The notes under the pieces are model-generated. The model made no database searches and had not been told where the DNA came from. It worked only from the letters and a program-made list of their open reading frames with translations. A DNA stretch of 45,328 nucleotides from Alphaproteobacteria bacterium (GTDB lineage: Bacteria; Pseudomonadota; Alphaproteobacteria; RF32; CAG-239). The stretch covers positions 1 to 45,328 of the forward strand of contig JAFUSU010000012.1 of NCBI GenBank assembly GCA_017467515.1, written 5' to 3'. This document shows, in pieces, positions 40,168-45,328 of this stretch; position 1 is the first letter of the stretch, and each line of letters opens with the position of its first letter. A program made the position numbers and the translations under genes.

Positions 40168-41522
40168 TGGTAGATTTATTTGAAACATTAAGGACACCAC
40201 AAGAAGCCTTAGCTAATTTTCAACCCAAAGAATACAGTGTCAGTGAAATTTCATCCGAAATAAAAAAATGCGTTGAAAATAATTTTAACCGGATTCGCGT
40301 GAAGGGTGAAATTTTTGGCGGGAAAAGAGCCGATTCCGGCCACTGGTACTTAACATTAAAAGATGAAAATGCACTTTTATCTGCTGTTATATGGCGCGGA
40401 ACGGCAGCCCGCCTACCCTTCAAGCCTGAAGATGGATTGGAAGTAGTTGCTACCGGAAAAATAACAACGTTTTCCGGAAAATCTTCATATCAGATGGTTA
40501 TTGAGCAACTTGAAATTTCAGGAACCGGCGCATTATTGAAACTTTTGGAAGAACGTAAACAAAAATTTGCGGCAGAGGGGTTATTTGATCCCGCTCATAA
40601 GAAAAAAATTCCTTATCTGCCAACGACTATCGGTGTTGTCACCTCCCCCACGGGTGCTGTTATTCGAGATATTATCCATCGCGTCACTGACCGCTTTCCA
40701 AGCCATATTTTACTGTGGCCGTCACTGGTTCAAGGCGAAGGTGCTGCCGAACAAATCGCCAAAGCGATTCGCGGTTTCAATGATTTGCCCAAACAAGGAA
40801 ATATAAAGCGTCCTGATGTTTTGATTGTGGCACGAGGTGGCGGAAGTCTTGAGGATTTATGGGCTTTTAATGAAGAAGTTGTGATCCGTGCTGTTTACGA
40901 TTCTGAAATTCCGATTATTTCTGCGGTCGGTCATGAAACAGACACAATGCTGATTGATTATGTTGCCGATGTTCGAGCCCCAACACCAACAGGTGCCGCA
41001 GAATTTGCCGTTCCTGTTCGAAGTGAATTACTCAGCAGAACAGCAACTTTACAAAGCCGCATATACTCTGCAATCGGTCATTATTTCAGCGAAAGACAAA
41101 ATATTTTACAAGGTTTGACTCGAGGGATTCCTAAACTTGATCAAATTTTGGCAGAAACACGTCAGAAACTCGATGAACGTATTGAACGTTTTGAGCTGAG
41201 TTTTCGCAATTATCTCCAAAACAAAAAACAGCAAATTGCTGTTATCAGCCTCAAGCCGTATCACATCAAAAACATTCTTGAAAAAAACGAAGAAACACTG
41301 AACAACTTGTCTATTCGATTAACTTCCGTATCGGTAGATTCGGTTTTACAACGTGGCTTTGCATGGGTTAAAGATGAAAAACAGCAAACCGTTTACAACT
41401 TGGCCCAGGCTCAAAAAGCAAAACATTTAAACATTCAATTTATTGATGGCACATTAACTTCTAACCAAACGAGTAAAAAAAATGAGAAAACATTACAAGG
41501 TGATTTATTCGATTTGCTGTAG
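40167..41522 (+). CDS. xseA: Exodeoxyribonuclease VII large subunit
   Basis: 451-residue XseA, catalytic subunit of the single-strand exonuclease VII. N-terminal OB fold ([28 protein letters not shown]), catalytic core ([52 protein letters not shown]) and a C-terminal coiled coil. Its last 41 bases encode the signal peptide of the M23 peptidase in another frame. The small subunit xseB is not in the window. Confidence 0.97.
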   Translation: MVDLFETLRTPQEALANFQPKEYSVSEISSEIKKCVENNFNRIRVKGEIFGGKRADSGHWYLTLKDENALLSAVIWRGTAARLPFKPEDGLEVVATGKITTFSGKSSYQMVIEQLEISGTGALLKLLEERKQKFAAEGLFDPAHKKKIPYLPTTIGVVTSPTGAVIRDIIHRVTDRFPSHILLWPSLVQGEGAAEQIAKAIRGFNDLPKQGNIKRPDVLIVARGGGSLEDLWAFNEEVVIRAVYDSEIPIISAVGHETDTMLIDYVADVRAPTPTGAAEFAVPVRSELLSRTATLQSRIYSAIGHYFSERQNILQGLTRGIPKLDQILAETRQKLDERIERFELSFRNYLQNKKQQIAVISLKPYHIKNILEKNEETLNNLSIRLTSVSVDSVLQRGFAWVKDEKQQTVYNLAQAQKAKHLNIQFIDGTLTSNQTSKKNEKTLQGDLFDLL

Positions 41523-42318
41523 CCTGTTTGCTGCAAACAGCGTCCATGCGGTTGAGGTATGCGGTAATTTTGCACAAGGCGAGCTTATTCAGGCAAAAGC
41601 GGAAAACAGCGCTCATATTTTTCTAAATGACAAAGAACTGCCTGTATTGGAAGACGGAACTTTTCTATTTGCATTTGCAAGAGATGCTCAATTACAACAA
41701 ACCTTGCAAATTGACATCGACGGTAAATTGACAAATTATACAATTCCTGTTGCGCCAACAGCTTGGGACATTCAAAAGATTAACGGTGTCCCGCCACGTA
41801 AAGTTACACCGACGGATTTGGATAATCGAAAAATAGATAAAGAACGTGAAGATTTACATACAGCTTTATCATATCAGATTAAAACACCTTATTGGCAAAA
41901 AGGTTTTGTTATGCCCGTTAACAAAGGTCGAACCAGTGGCAATTTTGGCGGACAACGCATTATGAACGGTAAACCCAAATCGCCACATCAGGGAATGGAT
42001 ATTGCCGCGCCGGAAGGAAGCCCTGTCTATGCGGCTTCAGACGGTGTTGTTACTTTGAGTGACGGAGAATATTTCTATACCGGAAATGTTGTCGTTATTG
42101 CACACGGACAAAATCTCTCAACAATTTATGCACACCTGAAAAATCGCACCGTCCAAAAAGGAGACAAAGTAAAACAAGGCGATATTATCGGCCATGTAGG
42201 TAAAACGGGACGAGCGACCGGTCCGCATCTTCATTGGGGCGCCTCAATTAACGGTATCAGATTTCAGCCTTTGTCCTTGCTTAAAATCGGAGATAAGAAT
42301 TTTTGCAAAAATTTGTAA
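41482..42318 (+). CDS. Exported M23-family metallopeptidase
   Basis: 278-residue periplasmic LytM-type peptidase. The signal peptide ([20 protein letters not shown], cleavage after VHA) is encoded inside the end of xseA. There is an Ig-like N-terminal part, then the catalytic domain (about 150-270): [20 protein letters not shown] with His and Asp zinc ligands and GPHLHWG with the HxH motif. It probably cuts peptidoglycan crosslinks. Translation is likely coupled to xseA. Confidence 0.92.
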   Translation: MRKHYKVIYSICCSLFAANSVHAVEVCGNFAQGELIQAKAENSAHIFLNDKELPVLEDGTFLFAFARDAQLQQTLQIDIDGKLTNYTIPVAPTAWDIQKINGVPPRKVTPTDLDNRKIDKEREDLHTALSYQIKTPYWQKGFVMPVNKGRTSGNFGGQRIMNGKPKSPHQGMDIAAPEGSPVYAASDGVVTLSDGEYFYTGNVVVIAHGQNLSTIYAHLKNRTVQKGDKVKQGDIIGHVGKTGRATGPHLHWGASINGIRFQPLSLLKIGDKNFCKNL

Positions 42319-42366
42319 AACCTTAATCTTTTTATCTTAAAGTATAAAAAGGGAAAGGATACAAAA

Positions 42367-42795
42367 ATGACGGAAACACAAATAAATCGGCGCATAGAGC
42401 ACTTTAATTGTCTGGTTGTAGATGACGATAAATTTGCTCGCAATTTTACCAAAACAGCATTAACCCAAATTGGGTTTAAAAATATTAAAGAAGCCGCTAA
42501 CGCAGCTGAAGCTGAAGAACTGATCAGAAATACACGAATCGATATTATATTTACAGATCAACAAATGCCTGAGAAAACAGGTTTGGAAATGATTTCCGGT
42601 TTATTGGAACAAGATTCCGAATTTACAGATCGCATTCCTGTCATTATGATAACATCTGACACCAGAGAATCTACCGTTCTCAAAGCAAAAGATTTGAGGA
42701 TCAGAGAATACATTATCAAACCCCTGTCTCCGGGAATGCTGAAAAAACGTATCTTTAATATCCTTAATTTAGCTGAGAGCACCGGCCGTGACTAA
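42367..42795 (+). CDS. Single-domain CheY-like response regulator
   Basis: 142-residue receiver domain. Acidic pocket in LVVDDDKFARNF, phosphoacceptor Asp in IIFTDQQMPEKTGLEM, Thr/Ser in VIMITSDT and Lys in YIIKPLSPGML. No output domain. GGGAAAGG lies before the ATG. It overlaps uppP by 8 bases, which is unusual company; its partner kinase is unknown. A role in motility or a phosphorelay is inference. Confidence 0.92.
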   Translation: MTETQINRRIEHFNCLVVDDDKFARNFTKTALTQIGFKNIKEAANAAEAEELIRNTRIDIIFTDQQMPEKTGLEMISGLLEQDSEFTDRIPVIMITSDTRESTVLKAKDLRIREYIIKPLSPGMLKKRIFNILNLAESTGRD

Positions 42796-43597
42796 TATTC
42801 ATTTGCTTCTCTTATCTGTTTTACAAGGACTGACAGAATTTTTGCCCGTCAGTTCTTCCGGACATTTAATTTTGTTTTCTAAATTCACCTCTTTTCCTGA
42901 TCAAGGCCCCTTTTTAGACGTCGCCGTTCACGTTGGCTCAATCCTTGCTGTAATTATCTATTTTTGGCGAGATATTTGGACAATGATAAAGGGATTGTTG
43001 CTGAGTCGCTTTCTTCCGAATTTCAATATCTCAGGAGCAAAATTAGCTTGGCTTATCATTATTGCTACAATTCCGGCTGTAATTGCAGGGCTTTCGCTTA
43101 AAGCTTACGGCTTGGAAAATCTGCGCAGTGCAAAATTGATTGGTTGGACATTGATTATTTATGCCGTTATTCTATACGTTGCCGATAAATTTAGCGCCAC
43201 TAACCATAAAATAGAAAATTTAACAATCAAAAATGCTCTTTTTATCGGTTGCGCCCAATGTTTAGCCCTCATTCCGGGAACAAGCCGTTCCGGTATCACA
43301 ATTACCGCCGGACGCTTTTTAGGATTAGAACGTCGTGAAGCCGCCAAATTTTCAATGCTGTTATCCATTCCAACCATTGCCGGTGCCGGATTATTAATGG
43401 CAATTGAGCTTTTCCAAAGTGGCGATTTAAGCGGCATAAGCGCAGCCTATCACGGTGTTGCTTATTCCTTTGTTGCATCACTTGGCGCCATTTATATTAT
43501 GATGTCTTGGCTCAAAAAATGGTCTTTTGCACCATTCGTTGTTTATCGTTTGGCCTTGGGCGGATATTTATTACTTGATGCATATAATCTTATCTAA
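42788..43597 (+). CDS. uppP: Undecaprenyl-diphosphatase UppP (BacA)
   Basis: 269-residue membrane enzyme that regenerates undecaprenyl phosphate for peptidoglycan synthesis and gives bacitracin resistance. Motifs: GLTEFLPVSSSGHLIL and IPGTSRSGITITAGRFLGLE, with the second-half Arg and the final FVVYRLALGG. GTG start inside the end of the receiver gene. The length is normal. Confidence 0.97.
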   Translation: MTNIHLLLLSVLQGLTEFLPVSSSGHLILFSKFTSFPDQGPFLDVAVHVGSILAVIIYFWRDIWTMIKGLLLSRFLPNFNISGAKLAWLIIIATIPAVIAGLSLKAYGLENLRSAKLIGWTLIIYAVILYVADKFSATNHKIENLTIKNALFIGCAQCLALIPGTSRSGITITAGRFLGLERREAAKFSMLLSIPTIAGAGLLMAIELFQSGDLSGISAAYHGVAYSFVASLGAIYIMMSWLKKWSFAPFVVYRLALGGYLLLDAYNLI

Positions 43598-43611
43598 TCG
43601 AGAATATGACC

Positions 43612-43767
43612 AATTCATGATAAACAAACTCAAAATATATGATTCCTTTCCCTGTTCTTGTCATCCTCGAGGCGACACCCTACAGGACGTCGCACATCGG
43701 GGATCCATAAATCCGATTGCGGAGCAATACTAATTTATGATAAACAAACTCAAAATATATGATTCCT
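43612..43767. repeat. Palindromic repeat between two copies of a gene start
   Basis: A 36-base direct repeat (43612-43647 and 43732-43767, one mismatch) contains ATGATAAACAAACTCAAAAT, the start of the downstream gene. Between the copies lie 84 bases with a GTCATCCTCGAGG...GGGGATCCATAAATCC palindromic element (stems ATCCTCGA/TCGGGGAT and GCGAC/GTCGC). The element resembles the repeats at 12121-12273 in its GTCAT and ATCCA ends. The first copy of the start reads into the element and stops at 43733. Confidence 0.85.
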
Positions 43768-44366
43768 ACTACAATAAAGATTACTCAGCAGGTGACCAAT
43801 CATCGGCAGTTGTTTTTGCCCTAACCGACCGACAAACAAATTTAATTCTTTCGGCTCCTCACGCAACACGCAGTTTTACCAATAAACACGATAAATTATC
43901 CGATTTATTTACCGGAGCCATAACACAATATCTCGGTGAAACCGAAAATACTTCAACGCTCATCAGGGTTAAATATACCCCTTATAAGTGTCTCATCTCT
44001 GATTATGTGGCTGAAAATAACTTACAAAATCATTATTTTTTAGATATTCACGGATTTAATCAGGATATTGATTATGATATTTGTTTAGGAACAGCCGAAT
44101 ATGAGGCCAAAGACTATCCTTATCTGGATAAAATTATTGAAACAGCAAAAAAATATAATTTGAAATATGTCGTCAATCATCCTGATTATATGGGGAAAGC
44201 CGGCTTAACCGGTCGCTATCAAAAAGTTTTCGATAAACCGAATGTTATTCAAATGGAAATCAAAAAATATCTGAGAGATTTTTATAATCATGCTGATATG
44301 GTCGAAAATGTAACCATTCCGTTTTTGAGAGATGTGATAAAAGGATACAAAAAAATCCCTGATTGA
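43737..44366 (+). CDS. N-formylglutamate amidohydrolase-like protein
   Basis: 209-residue protein resembling the N-formylglutamate amidohydrolase/zinc-hydrolase fold: ILSAPHATRSF in the place of the first His ligand, DLFTGAI in the place of the D-x-x-T-G motif, and HYFLDIHGFNQD with Asp-x-His-Gly. The real substrate is unknown and the match is from motifs only. A duplicated start lies 120 bases upstream; the ATG at 43737 has GGAG 12 bases before it, supplied by the inserted repeat. Its last codons form part of the terminator. Confidence 0.7.
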   Translation: MINKLKIYDSYYNKDYSAGDQSSAVVFALTDRQTNLILSAPHATRSFTNKHDKLSDLFTGAITQYLGETENTSTLIRVKYTPYKCLISDYVAENNLQNHYFLDIHGFNQDIDYDICLGTAEYEAKDYPYLDKIIETAKKYNLKYVVNHPDYMGKAGLTGRYQKVFDKPNVIQMEIKKYLRDFYNHADMVENVTIPFLRDVIKGYKKIPD

Positions 44367-44386
44367 TTTTGCAATCAATCAGGGAT
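44355..44386. terminator. Bidirectional terminator between convergent genes
   Basis: ATCCCTGATTGATT / AATCAATCAGGGAT around TTGC, overlapping the end of the plus-strand gene. On minus it is followed by T7. Confidence 0.88.
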
Positions 44387-44391
44387 AAAAG

Positions 44392-45021
44392 TTACTTAAC
44401 CTCGACGAAGAAGGTTTTGTAATAAGAGTATTCGCCGAGATAATTCATAAGGATAGCATTCTCCACATTGGTTAACTCGACAATCTTCTCCTCTCTTTGC
44501 AGAGCGGCAACGATCTTGTCTTTCAGAGACTTGTCTACCGCTTCGGAATCAAGATTCTCATAGCCTAACCACCCATGCTCTTTCCTCCAAACAATGTGCC
44601 GGGCAAAGGTACAATCACGGAACGTCCAAACATACTTGAACTCTCCCTGACCATACCGTCCCTCTCCCAAAGGATAGACACACTCCCAGGCCAGACCCTT
44701 GCGAACCACTTCAGCAAAATGGTAATTACCGCAAGCAATCGGCGTTTTAGGATCCACGCGTCGGATAACACCACGCATTGCAACGACTTTTGTACAGCCC
44801 CAGTAGTAGAAAACAGCTGCATAACCGTTGTACAGTTCTCCTGGATTAAGCTGGTTGTTAGCGCCATATTTAGCCAGCAAATCTTCAAATGTTCTATAAT
44901 CAGATGAACAGAATGCCATAGCTTCTTTGGGGCTCAACTTAACAGCCTTAAATTCTTTACCTTCGGACATAGGTGCCTGATTAATCTCTAAGTGAGACGA
45001 AAAAATCCTTAACTTTTTCAT
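44392..45021 (-). CDS. Hypothetical protein (209 aa), probably acquired
   Basis: Soluble protein starting MKKLRIFSSHLEINQAPMSE, rich in aromatic residues (YNGYAAVFYYWGCTK, YKTFFVEVK). No recognised family. The base composition is visibly more GC-rich than neighbouring genes. It lacks a Shine-Dalgarno sequence and has a TTAATTAATTATTTATT-type leader, which is how Bacteroidetes genes typically look. I infer horizontal transfer from that phylum. It sits between a convergent gene and the 5S rRNA. Confidence 0.7.
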   Translation of the reverse strand: MKKLRIFSSHLEINQAPMSEGKEFKAVKLSPKEAMAFCSSDYRTFEDLLAKYGANNQLNPGELYNGYAAVFYYWGCTKVVAMRGVIRRVDPKTPIACGNYHFAEVVRKGLAWECVYPLGEGRYGQGEFKYVWTFRDCTFARHIVWRKEHGWLGYENLDSEAVDKSLKDKIVAALQREEKIVELTNVENAILMNYLGEYSYYKTFFVEVK

Positions 45022-45136
45022 ATAATAAATAATTAATTAATAAATAGATTAACAGAAGATAACATAGCATAGATTTGCGTCTATTGCAAGCATTTTTGTC
45101 TATAAAAAGCAAGAAGAAAATTTCAGAATTTAAAGC

Positions 45137-45160
45137 AAAAAAAAGCGCCTAAGCGGCGGC
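45137..45160 (-). terminator. Probable terminator of the rRNA operon
   Basis: On minus, CGCC-GCTTA-GGCG hairpin followed by T8, about 57 bases past the 5S 3' end. Confidence 0.6.
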
Positions 45161-45215
45161 AAGTGGGAAGAGAAAATAGCAAATAAGAGGGAGGGAAGGA
45201 TATGTGATTAAAAGA

Positions 45216-45328
45216 TCCGGCATTGATCTACTCTCCCGCGTCTTAAGACGAAGTACCATTGATGAAACTGGGTTTAACGGCCGAGTTCGGAAAGGGATCG
45301 GGTGGGACACCAGCTCTTAAACACCGGA
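45216..45328 (-). rRNA. rrf: 5S ribosomal RNA (complete or nearly so at the window edge)
   Basis: On minus the sequence has the conserved 5S core CCGATCCCTTTCCGAACTCG and the GGGAGAGTAG segment near the 3' end. The outer helix TCCGGTGT (window end) pairs with ATGCCGGA at 45216-45223, so the 5' end is at or very near 45328. At 113 bases it is slightly short for bacterial 5S. The 23S and 16S genes should lie to the right, outside the window. Confidence 0.93.

Noticed and set aside
43617..43733. Short ORF from the first copy of the duplicated gene start
   Set aside because: It consists of the duplicated 11 codons fused to the palindromic repeat; most likely a by-product of the insertion rather than a gene.
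1..45328. CRISPR array or complete insertion sequence
   Set aside because: No regularly spaced direct repeats and no DDE transposase with terminal repeats were found; the repeats seen are palindromic and irregularly placed.

Overview
The window looks like a chromosome segment of an AT-rich alphaproteobacterium. Evidence includes the F0 ATP synthase cluster in the alphaproteobacterial order I-a-c-b'-b with split b subunits, DUF2333 and DUF2336 proteins, a YbjN protein with the alphaproteobacterial N-terminus, a Nfu-type iron-sulfur scaffold, and dispersed palindromic repeats of the gtcat...ggatcca type known from this class. An L-lactate dehydrogenase, flagellar export genes and one gene that looks Bacteroidetes-derived fit a motile, partly fermentative, host- or gut-associated lineage. 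That ecological reading is inference.

Layout. 1-3168 is the end of an integrative element: a small resolvase, short unknown genes, a DPCY-motif accessory protein and a large serine recombinase whose last codons lie inside the 3' end of tRNA-Pro(CGG). 3243-6165 holds a Pro/Gln-rich lipoprotein, a cold-shock protein, a low-complexity protein, a structured repeat and fliO-fliP. 6253-10006 runs DUF721, a DsbA-like protein and atpI-B-E-F'-F. 10059-12484 holds two divergent unknown genes that share a back-to-back promoter, then a cluster of hairpin repeats. 12485-17261 has pheA, queA, a membrane protein with a degenerate GGDEF domain, lgt and YbjN. 17507-20140 is one very large lineage-specific gene. 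20304-24486 is rpmI-rplT and pheS-pheT. 24687-26139 has a PfkB kinase and a small unknown gene, both on minus. 26345-30409 is a tightly overlapped unit murJ-DUF2333-nfu-bax. 30491-33185 has DUF2336, an HD-GYP variant and a cysteine-rich DUF2769-like protein. 33221-36363 (minus) is acpP-fabF-mltG followed by two divergent acyl carrier proteins. 36679-43597 has a cysteine-rich exported protein, ldh, mtaB-ftsY-xseA-M23 peptidase, a CheY-like receiver and uppP. 43737-45328 has an N-formylglutamate amidohydrolase-like gene with a duplicated start, a compositionally foreign gene, and the 5S rRNA at the end of an rRNA operon arriving from the right.

Functional themes are envelope building (MurJ, UppP, Lgt, MltG, Bax, M23 peptidase), translation and tRNA modification (QueA, MtaB, PheST, L35, L20, FtsY), energy (F0) and signalling (GGDEF-like, HD-GYP, DUF2336, receiver).

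The least explained items are: (1) a ~123-125 bp long-hairpin element present twice, each copy abutting the stop codon of a minus-strand gene, whose stems differ in sequence yet stay paired; (2) a palindromic repeat between two 36-bp copies of a gene start; (3) a pair of divergent unknown genes, one with an HNH-like core; (4) an ATP synthase c subunit that has lost most of the helix-1 glycine motif. No CRISPR array and no complete insertion sequence were seen.
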